Under the pieces are notes generated by a model. The model had not been told where the DNA came from, did no database searches, and saw only the letters and a program-made list of their open reading frames with translations. From the NCBI RefSeq assembly GCF_030067675.1, contig NZ_JASJEV010000005.1:1-64000 (forward strand): a DNA stretch of 64,000 nt, written 5' to 3'. The stretch comes from Chelatococcus albus (GTDB taxonomy: Bacteria; Pseudomonadota; Alphaproteobacteria; Rhizobiales; Beijerinckiaceae). Both the position numbers and the translations under genes were made by a program. This document shows, piece after piece, positions 19,581-30,281 of this stretch (position 1 is its first letter; each line of letters starts with the position of its first letter).

Positions 19581-20483
19581 TCATCGCCCGCCGCGGCGGC
19601 CCTCGCGGAACTCCTGCGGCGTGAGCCCGGCGTGCTTGCGGAAGAAACGGGAGAAGTGGGACGGGTCGGCGAAGCCGAGATCATAGGCGATCTCGGAGGC
19701 CGCAAGCGTGGTGAAGACGAGCTGGCGCTTCGCCTCGGTGAGCAGCCGGTGGCGGATGAGATGCCCCACCGTGACGCCGGCGATGCGCTTGACATGGTCG
19801 TTCAGCCGGTCTGGCGTCATGGCGAGGCGCGCGGCATAGAAGCCGATCTGCCGCTCGTGGCGGTAGTGGTCCTCGATGAGGCCCTTCAGCTGATCGACGA
19901 CGGGATGGCTGCGTTCGACCGGCGCCTGTGCGCCCGTGCTGCGCGAGCGCGCCGCAGCGAGCTTCAGCCGGCCGACCTCGATGGCGATGAGCGTCACGAG
20001 CGCCCGCATGGCAAGGGCATGGCCCTCGCGCGCCAGGAAGCGCTCGTCGTGCAGGTCCCGGATGAGGCCACACAGCCGGTCGGCATCCCTTGGGTCGTGC
20101 AGTTCGAGAACCGGCTCGGCCGCCGCCGCGATGAGGCGCTCGTAGGCATTGCCGCGGGCTTCGGCGGCGCCGCGCACCACATCCTCCGTGAAGCTTGCGA
20201 TGTGGCCGACCGTGCCCGGAGTGAAACGGAAACCGTGGACGACGAGCGGGGGGACGAGAAGGACGCAGGGCGCCGCGAAGACGTGTTCGCTCTCTTCGTA
20301 GGTGGCGGTGCCGCCGCCCTCGGTAAGGATAAGCACCTGGAACAGATGCCGGTGGCGGTGGGGCGCGATGATCCAGTTGTGGCGCGACGAACGGGCGACG
20401 ATCGTCTCGACGTGGATGAAGTCGAAGACCTCATCGTCGGTGTCCTCGCCGTAGAGATGAAACTGGGGCACGCCCATCGTCAT
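19581..20483 (-). CDS. AraC family regulator (PobR-like)
   Basis: A 300-residue activator. The N-terminal cupin-type sensing domain contains NWIIAPHRHRHLFQVLIL and CVLLVPPLVVHGFRF. The C-terminal pair of helix-turn-helix motifs is at about residues 195-295 (FYAARLAMTPDRLNDHVKRIAGVTVGHLI and ASEIAYDLGFADPSHFSRFF). The layout and the HRHRHLFQ stretch resemble PobR-type regulators of aromatic acid genes, fitting the convergent pcaDC. The ATG at 20483 or the one at 20477 may be used. Its actual targets are unknown. Confidence 0.85.
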   Translation of the reverse strand: MTMGVPQFHLYGEDTDDEVFDFIHVETIVARSSRHNWIIAPHRHRHLFQVLILTEGGGTATYEESEHVFAAPCVLLVPPLVVHGFRFTPGTVGHIASFTEDVVRGAAEARGNAYERLIAAAAEPVLELHDPRDADRLCGLIRDLHDERFLAREGHALAMRALVTLIAIEVGRLKLAAARSRSTGAQAPVERSHPVVDQLKGLIEDHYRHERQIGFYAARLAMTPDRLNDHVKRIAGVTVGHLIRHRLLTEAKRQLVFTTLAASEIAYDLGFADPSHFSRFFRKHAGLTPQEFREGRRGGR

Positions 20484-20544
20484 CGGCGCCGCTCGCCCTG
20501 CGTCTGCTGAATGCCGTGCTCCGCCGGCGAGGCCCGCACGCGCC

Positions 20545-21093
20545 TCAGAGCCGGCGATAGCCGCGGTCCTTATAAAGGAGCGCTGGCGATCCGCCACCGA
20601 TCCTGATCGCCAGAACCTCGCCGATGAAGACCCTGTGCGTTGCAATGCTCCTCGCCTCGACGAGGCGGCAGTCGAGCGACGCGAGCGCGCTGCCAAGCGC
20701 CGGCGAGCCCGTGTCGAGCAGCCGCCACTGGCCGACCGAGAAACGATCCTCGCCGTGGAGGCCCGTGCGGCCAGCGAAGACGTCAGCGATGTCTTCGTCG
20801 CCGCTCGCCAGCGTGTTGACGCAGAACACGCCGTTCGCCTCCAGGATCGGCAGGATGCGGCTCGTCCCGTTGAGGCAGACGAGGACCGTGGGCGGGGCGT
20901 CGGAAACGGCGGTGAACGACGTCGCCGTGAAGCCGGCCCGGCCTGCGGCGCCGCCGGTCGTAACGATGTGCACGGCTCCCGCGATGCGGCTCATGGCCTC
21001 GCGAAACACCGGCGAGGTCGGCGGCTCCTCGCCCGGCTTGCGGGGGGCATGGCCGAACTGTTCGTCGCTGTTGGGGATGATCCGGTCGAGCAT
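20545..21093 (-). CDS. Flavin reductase family protein
   Basis: A 182-residue FMN-binding flavin reductase (Flavin_Reduct domain). FREAMSRIAGAVHIVTTGG, RAGFTATSFTAVSDAPPTVLVCLN and GVFCVNTLASGDEDIADVFAGR are the family landmarks. Such proteins supply reduced flavin to a two-component monooxygenase. No oxygenase partner is nearby, so the pathway is open; the neighbouring aromatic-degradation genes make an aromatic hydroxylase plausible. It lies 61 bases upstream of the AraC gene on the same strand. Confidence 0.88.
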   Translation of the reverse strand: MLDRIIPNSDEQFGHAPRKPGEEPPTSPVFREAMSRIAGAVHIVTTGGAAGRAGFTATSFTAVSDAPPTVLVCLNGTSRILPILEANGVFCVNTLASGDEDIADVFAGRTGLHGEDRFSVGQWRLLDTGSPALGSALASLDCRLVEARSIATHRVFIGEVLAIRIGGGSPALLYKDRGYRRL

Positions 21094-21242
21094 GCTTACT
21101 CCCGCCGCGCCTGCCCGCGGGGGCGGCAGCCGTGGCCCTCATATGGCGGTCCGCCAGGCACGAAGCAACCGGACCGACAGGCGACAGACGCGCCCGGCGC
21201 GCCTTGCGGGACCTCGCCCCGGCGCGAACCCGGATCAGCAGG

Positions 21243-21935
21243 TCACAATGCCACGATAGCCGCCTTGATGCCGTCTCGCACATGCGCGACGAGGGCGTCA
21301 GAGGCGGCCTCGGCACCTCCTGGATCGCCGGCGGCGACCGCTTCCAGGACCGCCGCATGATATCGCGCAGCAGTCTTCAGGTCCTCGTCCCTGCGGAAGT
21401 AGAACCAGGCGCGGCGGGCCATCGACTCGAGCGGCGCCAGCGCGCGCACGGCAAACGGGTTCCCCGCGATCTCGCCGAGCAGCCGGTCGATACCCCTGTC
21501 GAGCTGCATGTAGCGCTCGAGATCGCCCGCTGCCGCCGCTGCCTCGATGTCGGCCGCGAGCTTGCGCAGCGCGGCACGGGTCGAACCGGTCGCGCGCCGC
21601 GCCGCCGCGCCGGCGACGAGGCGCTCGAGCACGGCCCTCGTGTCGAGGGCGAGCAGCACGTCGAGTGGGTTGATGGCGGCCACCGCGATCCCCTTGCGCG
21701 GAAAGACCACGATCAGACCGTCGGCGACGAGGCGCTGCAAGGCTTCGCGCACCGGCGTGCGGCCGAGCCCGACGCGCTGGGCGAGCTCCTGCTCGGTCAA
21801 TCGCGCGCCGGGGGCGAGTTCGAGGCGCACGATCCGATCCTCGATCAACCGGTAGGCCTTCTCCGACAGGGTCTCGGCAGCGGCTGCCGCTTCCCCTTCG
21901 ACGGATGCTTCTGTCAGCTCGCCCGTATCGACCAT
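21243..21935 (-). CDS. GntR family regulator (FadR/FCD type)
   Basis: A 230-residue regulator. The winged helix is at about residues 25-85 (LSEKAYRLIEDRIVRLELAPGARLTEQELAQRVGLGRTPVREALQRL). The FCD ligand domain follows. Its first metal-binding motif, normally DxxFH, reads DRGIDRLLGEIAGN, so Asp stands where His is usual; later His residues in RYHAAVLEAVAAGDP and LVAHVRDG are kept. It is divergent from the hydroxyproline-type operon and an imperfect palindrome lies between, so it most likely represses that operon. Confidence 0.9.
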   Translation of the reverse strand: MVDTGELTEASVEGEAAAAAETLSEKAYRLIEDRIVRLELAPGARLTEQELAQRVGLGRTPVREALQRLVADGLIVVFPRKGIAVAAINPLDVLLALDTRAVLERLVAGAAARRATGSTRAALRKLAADIEAAAAAGDLERYMQLDRGIDRLLGEIAGNPFAVRALAPLESMARRAWFYFRRDEDLKTAARYHAAVLEAVAAGDPGGAEAASDALVAHVRDGIKAAIVAL

Positions 21936-22062
21936 TCCCTTGCAATCCCTCGCGCCCCACTCCACCGAAGCGCCGGACCGGCGGAAGGCGGCCCCGCTCC
22001 GCTGCGAGCCGCAGTGATCCATCAGCCACCGCGGCGACGCAATTGACGCCCGCTGCCGGACA

Positions 22063-22076
22063 TGTAATATATCACA
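22063..22076. promoter_or_regulatory. Candidate GntR operator upstream of the catabolic operon
   Basis: TGTAATATATCACA is an AT-rich imperfect palindrome (TGT-ATATAT-ACA core) in very GC-rich DNA, 24 bases before the start of the DapA-family gene and in the gap between it and the divergent gntR. FadR-subfamily proteins often bind TGT-rich AT palindromes of this length. Overlap with the promoter -10 region is likely. Confidence 0.6.
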
Positions 22077-22100
22077 AATATTCCAACAAGGGAGGCAGGC

Positions 22101-23027
22101 ATGGCCGTGGCCGATTGGCGGGGCGTCTTCCCCGCAGTGACGAGCAAGTTCACGGACGATGATCGGCTCGACATCGCCGAGATGGAGCGCTGTTTCGCCC
22201 TGCAGCTCGAGGCCGGCGTGCACGGCCTCATCGTCTGCGGGTCGCTCGGCGAAGCCTCCACGCTCGATGCCAGCGAGAAGATCGAGGTGCTGAAGACGGC
22301 AATCCGTGTCGCCACCGGCCGCGTGCCGGTGCTGTGCACCGTCGTCGAGGGCTCGACGCGACGCGCCGCGGCGCTGGCGGAAGCGGCGGCCACGGCCGGC
22401 GCGGCGGGCCTCATGGTACTGCCGGGCGTGCCCTATCGTTCGGACCGCCGCGAGACCCTCGCGCACTATCGCGCCGTGGCGAAGGCCGCCGGCCTGCCGG
22501 TGATGATCTACAACAACCCGGTGAGCTACGGCGTCGACATCACGCCGGAGATGCTCGGCGAGCTCGCCGCCGATCCGCTCTTCGTCGCGGTGAAGGAATC
22601 CTCCGATGACGTGCGCCGCGTGACGAAGATCATCAATGCCTGCGGCGATCGCTACCGTATCTTCTCCGGCGTCGACAATCTCGCCCTGGAGAGCCTCGCG
22701 CTCGGCGCCCACGGCTGGGTAGCCGGTCTCGTCTGCGCCTTCCCGGCCGAGACGGTCGCGATCTACGAGCTTGCGGTGGCCGGGCGGATCGCGGAAGCTG
22801 CCGCCATCTACCGGTGGTACCAACCGCTCCTCGATCTCGACGTGTCCGCGAAGCTCGTCCAGAACATCAAGCTCGTCGAGGCCCTGGTCATCGGCTCGAA
22901 CGACCGTTGCCGCGCCCCGCGCCTGCCGCTCGCAGGCGAGGAACGGGCGGCGGTGGAGGCTGTCGTGAAGCGGGCGCTCGCCACACGGCCCGCGCTGGCG
23001 GCTCCCCGCCTGGCGGCGAGGGCCTGA
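22101..23027 (+). CDS. DapA-family lyase, probable pyrroline-4-hydroxy-2-carboxylate deaminase
   Basis: A 308-residue TIM barrel of the DHDPS/NAL family. The Schiff-base Lys165 lies in VAVKESSDD and the catalytic Tyr137 in MIYNNPVSYG. The phosphate-type loop reads GSLGEAST where DapA has GTTGE, which argues against lysine biosynthesis. Linked to an FAD D-amino acid dehydrogenase and a hydroxyproline epimerase, it fits LhpC, which converts pyrroline-4-hydroxy-2-carboxylate to 2-oxoglutarate semialdehyde. The ATG at 22101 has GGGAGG upstream. The next gene starts 3 bases after its stop. Confidence 0.8.
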   Translation: MAVADWRGVFPAVTSKFTDDDRLDIAEMERCFALQLEAGVHGLIVCGSLGEASTLDASEKIEVLKTAIRVATGRVPVLCTVVEGSTRRAAALAEAAATAGAAGLMVLPGVPYRSDRRETLAHYRAVAKAAGLPVMIYNNPVSYGVDITPEMLGELAADPLFVAVKESSDDVRRVTKIINACGDRYRIFSGVDNLALESLALGAHGWVAGLVCAFPAETVAIYELAVAGRIAEAAAIYRWYQPLLDLDVSAKLVQNIKLVEALVIGSNDRCRAPRLPLAGEERAAVEAVVKRALATRPALAAPRLAARA

Positions 23028-23029
23028 CC

Positions 23030-24262
23030 ATGAAGGTCGCGGTCGTTGGCGCCGGCATCGTCGGAGCGACCGCAGCCCACGCGCTGCTCGACGAGGGCCA
23101 CGACGTCCTCGTCGTCGATCGCGAAGGGCCGGCCGCCGGCCCTTCCGGCGGCAACGCCGGCTGGATCGCGTATACCGACATCCTGCCCATCGCCTCGCCG
23201 AAGATCCTGCGGCAGGTGCCGCGCTTCCTCGTCGATCCGCTGGGCCCCCTCGCCATCCGGCCGGGTTATCTCCTGCCGCTTCTGCCCTGGCTCGCGCGTT
23301 TCGTCGCGGCAGCCCGCCCCGCGGCCTACGAGCGCAGCATCACCGCCATTGCCGCCCTGCAGGCGCTCGCCCTGCCGGCCTGGACGAGGCTCGCCGGCCA
23401 GCTCGGCTGCGAGGCCCTCATCCACCGCCGCGGCGGTCTTTATGTCTACGACGATCCGGCGGCCTTCGCCCGGGCCGACAGGCTGGCGGCGCGCCAGCGC
23501 GAGCTCGGCATCACGGTCGAGCGCCTCGGCGCCCCCGACCTGCGCCGGATGGAACCCGGCCTGTCGCAGAGCGTTGTAGGCGCCTTCCTCCATCCCGACA
23601 TCGCGCACGTCTCGGATCCGCGTCAGTTGACGACGGCGGTATTCGAGGCAGCCCTGGCGCGCGGAGCACATTTCCTGCGGCGACAGGTAACGAACGTCGC
23701 CGTCGGCGGCGGGTTGCGGCTCGCCTGCGACGGCGCCGACGCGATCTCGGTCGATGCCGTCGTGCTTGCCGCCGGCGCCTGGTCGAAACCGCTCGCGGCC
23801 TCGCTGGGCGACCGCATCCCGCTCGATACGGAGCGCGGCTACAACGTCAGCTTCCCGGGGGTGACGGGCCTTGTCGGCCGGCCCATCGCCTTCGAGGGGC
23901 ACGGCTTCGTCGCCACACCGCTCGACACCGGCTTTCGCGTCGGCGGGGCGGTCGAATTCGGCGGGCTCTCGGCCCCTCCGAACCACGCCCGCACGCGGGC
24001 GATCCACGCCAAGGCAAGGCGCTTCCTGCCGGCCCTGCCCGATTTCGAGGTCGGCAGCGTCTGGATGGGCTTTCGCCCCTCGATCCCCGATTCGCTGCCC
24101 GTGATCGGCCGTGCCAGGACGAGCCCGAAGATCGTCTACGCCTTCGGCCACGGACACTATGGGCTCACCCAGTCGGCCGCGACGGCACGCCTCGTCGCCG
24201 ATCTCCTCGCCGACCGGCAGAGCCCCATCGATCTTGCCCCCTATCGCCCCGACAGGTTCTGA
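23030..24262 (+). CDS. FAD-dependent D-hydroxyproline / D-amino acid dehydrogenase
   Basis: A 410-residue DAO-family flavoprotein. The FAD-binding start is KVAVVGAGIVGATAAHALLDEGHDVLVVDRE; GNAGWIAYTDILP is the usual DadA-type continuation, and GFRPSIPDSLPVIGRA plus FGHGHYGLTQSAATARLVADLL close the FAD site. It would oxidise cis-4-hydroxy-D-proline to the pyrroline used by the preceding enzyme, passing electrons to the respiratory chain. Its start is 3 bases after the upstream stop. A paralogue of the same family lies at 36738-37979 and ends in a very similar APYR..RF tail. Confidence 0.85.
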   Translation: MKVAVVGAGIVGATAAHALLDEGHDVLVVDREGPAAGPSGGNAGWIAYTDILPIASPKILRQVPRFLVDPLGPLAIRPGYLLPLLPWLARFVAAARPAAYERSITAIAALQALALPAWTRLAGQLGCEALIHRRGGLYVYDDPAAFARADRLAARQRELGITVERLGAPDLRRMEPGLSQSVVGAFLHPDIAHVSDPRQLTTAVFEAALARGAHFLRRQVTNVAVGGGLRLACDGADAISVDAVVLAAGAWSKPLAASLGDRIPLDTERGYNVSFPGVTGLVGRPIAFEGHGFVATPLDTGFRVGGAVEFGGLSAPPNHARTRAIHAKARRFLPALPDFEVGSVWMGFRPSIPDSLPVIGRARTSPKIVYAFGHGHYGLTQSAATARLVADLLADRQSPIDLAPYRPDRF

Positions 24263-24282
24263 GACCCGAGGTTCCGAGGCCC

Positions 24283-25293
24283 ATGGCGACCCACACCTTC
24301 TTCTGCATCGACGGTCACACCTGCGGCAATCCGGTGCGCGTCGTCGCCGGCGGCGGGCCGCGGCTCGAAGGCCGCACCATGAGCGAGAAGCGGGCCCACT
24401 TCCTCGCCGAATACGACTGGATCCGCACCGGCCTCATGTTCGAGCCGCGCGGGCACGACATGATGTCGGGCGCCATCCTCTATCCGCCGACGCGGGAGGA
24501 CTGCGATGTCGCCTTCCTGTTCATCGAGACCTCGGGCTGCCTGCCCATGTGCGGCCACGGCACCATCGGCACGGTGACCATGGCGCTGGAGCGTGGCCTC
24601 GTGCAGCCGCGCGAGCCTGGCGTCCTGCGCATCGACACGCCGGCCGGCCTCGTCGAGGCCCGCTATGAACAGAACGGGCCCTTCGTCGAGCGCGTGCGCA
24701 TCACCAATGTGCCATCCTTCCTCTATGCCCGCGGCCTGGAGGCGGAGGTGGAAGGGCTCGGCAGGCTGACGGTTGACGTCGCCTACGGCGGCAACTTCTA
24801 TGCCATCGTGGAGCCCCAGGAGGCCTTCACCGACATCGCCGACGTGGAACCCTCGGACATCCTGCGCTGGAGTCCCAGGGTGCGCGCCGCCTTCCGCGAC
24901 AAGTACGATTTCGTTCACCCGGAGAACCCGGCGATCCGGGGCCTCTCGCACGTGCTCTGGACCGGGAGGCCACAGAGCCCCGAAGCGCATGCGCGCAACG
25001 CCGTGTTCTATGGCGACAAGGCCATCGACCGCTCGCCCTGCGGCACGGGCACGTCGGCGCGCATGGCCCAGTGGGCAGCTCTCGGAAAATTGAAGGTGGG
25101 CGACAGCTTCATCCATGAGAGCATCATCGGCACCATGTTTCGAGGCCGGGTGGAGGCCGAGACCACGGTCGGCAACTTCTCCGCCGTTGTGCCCTCGATC
25201 GAAGGCTGGGCGCGCATGACCGGCTACAACACGATCTTCATCGACGACCGCGACCCCCTCGCACACGGCTTCCAGGTGAAGGACAGGGGATGA
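24283..25293 (+). CDS. 4-hydroxyproline 2-epimerase (proline racemase family)
   Basis: A 336-residue enzyme. Both catalytic thiols are present: Cys90 in PMCGHGTIG and Cys253 in DRSPCGTGTSAR, with the conserved DGHTCGNPVRV at the N-terminus. Two Cys residues identify proline racemases or 4-hydroxyproline epimerases rather than the Ser/Thr dehydratase type. Context favours the epimerase, which turns trans-4-hydroxy-L-proline into cis-4-hydroxy-D-proline. It is 20 bases after the dehydrogenase gene, in one operon. Confidence 0.88.
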   Translation: MATHTFFCIDGHTCGNPVRVVAGGGPRLEGRTMSEKRAHFLAEYDWIRTGLMFEPRGHDMMSGAILYPPTREDCDVAFLFIETSGCLPMCGHGTIGTVTMALERGLVQPREPGVLRIDTPAGLVEARYEQNGPFVERVRITNVPSFLYARGLEAEVEGLGRLTVDVAYGGNFYAIVEPQEAFTDIADVEPSDILRWSPRVRAAFRDKYDFVHPENPAIRGLSHVLWTGRPQSPEAHARNAVFYGDKAIDRSPCGTGTSARMAQWAALGKLKVGDSFIHESIIGTMFRGRVEAETTVGNFSAVVPSIEGWARMTGYNTIFIDDRDPLAHGFQVKDRG

Positions 25294-25408
25294 ACGCCCC
25301 GATCGTCGAACTGCAGCTTTGCCCGCAAGGGCCATCCAGCGCGCAATATTCGATCGGAATGACGGCCATGGAGGCGCCATTGGTTGCTTTTTGACGGGAG
25401 TATGGCGG

Positions 25409-25428
25409 TCGACGATTGTCTTCGTCGA
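25409..25428. promoter_or_regulatory. Inverted repeat upstream of the liv operon
   Basis: TCGACGA (25409-25415) and TCGTCGA (25422-25428) are perfect inverted copies with a 6-base spacer, about 120 bases before livH. It could be an operator or a leader hairpin. No regulator gene is adjacent. Confidence 0.35.
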
Positions 25429-25548
25429 TCTCGGTTGATATGGGGACGGAACATAGGTCCATGCTTGTTCTGCATAGGTGCTTTCGCCGGCACCTGGCGG
25501 GCCAAACAAACAAAATGCGAGCTGGATCACAGAGGGTGAGCGGTCATA

Positions 25549-26466
<918 letters not shown>

Positions 26467-26488
26467 ACGTCGGAGCGAGGACACCATC

Positions 26489-27916
26489 ATGAACGCTCCT
26501 CAACCGACGACGGCCACGATGACGCAGCAGCGCCCGGCGCCGGCGAACGGCGACTTCACGACCGCCCTGAAGGATGCGGGCTTGGCGACGCTCGTCACGT
26601 TCGGTCTGTCGATCCCGATCCTCTCCTTCCGCACGGACCAGAGCCAGGCCAACGAGCTCTACCTGCGCCCGCGCTGGGGGCTTGTGCTCGTCGCTTGCGC
26701 CCTCGTCTTCGCGCTCCGGTTCGTGCTGCGGCTCTATGGCGTGCGCTGGGCGGCTGCCAGGCAGGTGGCGCGCTCGCGCAAGGAAGCCATCAGGACGACG
26801 ACGGAAAAGCCGCGGGGGCTCGCCCACCGACTGCTGGCGCTGGCGGTGCCCGTCTTTCTCGGCGTCGCGCTGGCCTTCCCGCTGCTCTCCTATTTCGCGG
26901 CGGGCGGGCTCACCGAGTCGCGCTACTGGGTGGATCTCGGCATCCTGATCCTCACCTATGTCATGCTCGGCTGGGGGCTGAACATCGTGGTGGGCCTCGC
27001 GGGCCTGCTCGACCTCGGCTATGTCGCCTTCTATGCGGTCGGCGCCTATTCCTACGCGCTGCTGTCGACGACCTTCGGCCTGTCGTTCTGGATCTGCCTG
27101 CCGGTCGCCGGCATCCTCGCCGCCTTCTGGGGCATCCTCCTCGGCTTCCCGGTGCTGCGCCTGAGGGGCGACTATCTCGCCATCGTGACGCTCGCCTTCG
27201 GCGAGATCATCCGCCTCGTGCTCATCAACTGGGTGGAGCTGACCAACGGCGGCGCCGGCATCACCTCGATCCCGCGCGTCAGCTTCTTCGGCGTGCCCTT
27301 CACCAACGAGGAAGGCGGCTTTGCGAGCCTCTTCGGGCTTGAGTTCAGCCCGATGCACCGGGTGATCTTCCTCTACTATCTCATCCTCGGCCTGGCGCTG
27401 CTCACCAATTTCGTCACGCTGCGCCTGCGCCGCCTGCCCGTCGGCCGGGCCTGGGAGGCCCTGCGCGAGGACGAGATCGCCTGCCGCTCGCTCGGCATCA
27501 ACACCCGCAACACGAAGCTCACGGCCTTCGCGCTCGGCGCCATGTTCGGCGGCATCGCGGGGTCCTTCTTCGCGGTGCGCCAGGGCTTCGTCAGCCCGGA
27601 GAGCTTCAACTTCCTCGAGTCGGCGACGATCCTCGCCATCGTCGTGCTCGGCGGCATGGGCTCCCAGGTCGGCGTCGCCGTCGCGGCCGTCCTGATGGTC
27701 GGCGGGCCCGAGATGCTGCGCAACCTCGGCTTCCTGAAGGCCGTGTTCGGCGAGGGCTTCGATCCCAACGAGTACCGCCTGCTGCTGTTCGGCCTCGCCA
27801 TGGTGGCCATGATGGTGTGGCGCCCCCGCGGCCTCATCTCGCACCGCGAGCCGTCGGTCGCGCTCGGCGTGCGCAAGGCGATCTCCGGCGCGCTGGTGAA
27901 AGAGGGGCATGGCTGA
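26489..27916 (+). CDS. livM: Branched-chain amino acid-type ABC permease LivM
   Basis: A 475-residue inner-membrane permease, longer than many LivM because of an N-terminal region of about 140 residues with two or three extra helices. The conserved core begins at [67 protein letters not shown] and [26 protein letters not shown] are the family coupling segments. Its TGA overlaps the livG ATG by one base, showing translational coupling. Confidence 0.94.
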   Translation: MNAPQPTTATMTQQRPAPANGDFTTALKDAGLATLVTFGLSIPILSFRTDQSQANELYLRPRWGLVLVACALVFALRFVLRLYGVRWAAARQVARSRKEAIRTTTEKPRGLAHRLLALAVPVFLGVALAFPLLSYFAAGGLTESRYWVDLGILILTYVMLGWGLNIVVGLAGLLDLGYVAFYAVGAYSYALLSTTFGLSFWICLPVAGILAAFWGILLGFPVLRLRGDYLAIVTLAFGEIIRLVLINWVELTNGGAGITSIPRVSFFGVPFTNEEGGFASLFGLEFSPMHRVIFLYYLILGLALLTNFVTLRLRRLPVGRAWEALREDEIACRSLGINTRNTKLTAFALGAMFGGIAGSFFAVRQGFVSPESFNFLESATILAIVVLGGMGSQVGVAVAAVLMVGGPEMLRNLGFLKAVFGEGFDPNEYRLLLFGLAMVAMMVWRPRGLISHREPSVALGVRKAISGALVKEGHG

Positions 27917-28754
27917 TGCGCTGGCTCGACGATCCCATCCTGGACATGCAGCATCTGACGATGCGCTTCGGCGGCCTCGTCGCTGTCAACGACCTGTCCT
28001 TCAAGGCTGCCCGCGGCGACATCACGGCTCTCATCGGGCCGAACGGCGCGGGCAAGACCACGGTCTTCAACTGCATCACCGGCTTCTACAAGCCGACGGA
28101 GGGCATGCTCTCCCTGCGGCACGTGGACGGTGCGAGCTTCCTGCTCGAGCGCCTGCCGGGCCATAGCATCGCCTGGAAGGCCAAGGTCGCCCGCACCTTC
28201 CAGAACATCCGCCTGTTCTCCGGCATGACGGTGCTCGAGAACCTGCTGGTGGCGCAGCACAACCCGCTGATGATCGCCTCAGGCTTCACCTTCCTCGGCG
28301 TGCTCGGCCTGCCGAGCTACACGAAGGCCGAGCGCGCGGCGATGGACAAGGCGAAGTACTGGCTCGACAAGACGGGGCTTCTCGCCCGTGCCGACGATCC
28401 GGCCGGCGACCTGCCCTACGGCGCGCAGCGGCGCCTGGAGATCGCGCGGGCCATGTGCACGGAACCCGTGCTCTTGTGCCTCGACGAGCCGGCGGCGGGC
28501 CTCAACCCGCGCGAGAGCCACGAATTGAACGAGCTTCTGCTTTCGGTGCGCAAGGACCACGCCACTTCGATCCTCCTCATCGAGCACGACATGTCGGTCG
28601 TGATGGAGATCTCCGACCATGTCGTCGTGCTCGACTACGGTACCAAGATCGCGGACGGCACGCCGGCAGAGGTGAAGCACGATCAGAAGGTCATCGCGGC
28701 CTATCTCGGCGTCGACGACCGCGATGTCGAGAAGGTCGAGGCGGAGGTCGGCGT

Positions 28755-28758
<4 letters not shown>
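27916..28758 (+). CDS. livG: ABC transporter ATP-binding protein LivG
   Basis: A 280-residue ATPase: Walker A GPNGAGKTT, VARTFQNIRLFSGMTVLENLLVAQH (Q-loop, typical LivG), signature LPYGAQRRLEIARAM, Walker B LLCLDEPAAGLN and switch His in LLIEHDMSVVM. The end CYLGVDD-like AAYLGVDD is as in the family. It overlaps livM by one base and livF by four (ATGA). An upstream frame extension overlapping livM was rejected because ATG 27916 is coupled to the livM stop. Confidence 0.95.
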
Positions 28759-29531
<773 letters not shown>

Positions 29532-29581
29532 GCCGCCCTCCTCTCCCCTGCGCTCCATCAAAGCTTCGAAGGACGAAACCG

Positions 29582-29935
29582 ATGCAGGGCATTCTCTACG
29601 AGGAAAGCTCGATCTGGCTATTCCTCCTCGTCACATGCATCATGGGCGGGTGGGCGGCCTGGACGACGGGGCGCGCGACAGCCCTGGTCTGGGCGCCGGT
29701 CTGGCAGTGCGTGATCTATCTGCTCATCCTCGCCGCGGGCGTCCGTTTCATCCATTTCGCCCTGTTCCAGGGCACGCTGCTGTCCCTGCAGTACTATCTG
29801 GCCGATGCGCTGGTCGTGCTCATCATCGGTCTCCTCGGCTATCGCTACAAGCGTGCCTCGCAGATGACGACCCAGTATCGCTGGCTCTACCAGCGCACGG
29901 GCCCGTTGACCTGGCGCGACCGCCAGGGCGCCTGA
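29582..29935 (+). CDS. Small membrane protein of the liv operon (DUF6867-like)
   Basis: A 117-residue integral membrane protein with three predicted helices (IWLFLLVTCIMGGWAAWTTG, APVWQCVIYLLILAAGVRFI, YLADALVVLIIGLLGYRYK) and a basic C-terminal tail (YRWLYQRTGPLTWRDRQ). I recall proteins of this size and sequence encoded between livF and the binding protein in Hyphomicrobiales, listed as DUF6867; no function is known to me. Its fixed place 50 bases after livF suggests an accessory role in the transporter. Confidence 0.75.
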   Translation: MQGILYEESSIWLFLLVTCIMGGWAAWTTGRATALVWAPVWQCVIYLLILAAGVRFIHFALFQGTLLSLQYYLADALVVLIIGLLGYRYKRASQMTTQYRWLYQRTGPLTWRDRQGA

Positions 29936-30281
29936 CCAGGCCTCGGCGGTTCGGGACGGCGCGGGCCGGTTCCGCAACCGTCGGTTCCGCTTGGGCGGCG
30001 CGCCGAGCTCGGGGCATCGCCACCGGTCCGCCGGGACCCGACGTAAGGAAAGGCATGCCGTCCTGCCGTAGAGCGATCGTTCTGCGGCAGGGGTGGTCCG
30101 CGGCGCCTGAAATAATCGTGCCGCCGATACACATTCTCATCTGCCGCGGCCTCCAGCGATGCAGCACAGGCACAATTCGCAGGTGACTTCGGCAAGAAAA
30201 GGCGCAAGAGTAGCGCCCCAAGGCGGGACCACCCGCTGGCCGGACCGAATGAGGTCCGGTGAATACCCAGAGGAGTAACTC
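29936..30281. other. Intergenic region upstream of livK
   Basis: About 350 bases without a gene. A separate promoter for livK is likely here, because binding proteins are made in excess over the permease. A good ribosome-binding site (GAGGAG, 30270s) lies directly before the livK start. No further element was recognised. Confidence 0.45.

Noticed and set aside
22101-23027. DapA of lysine biosynthesis
   Set aside because: GSLGE in place of GTTGE and its operon with epimerase and D-amino acid dehydrogenase argue for a catabolic deaminase.
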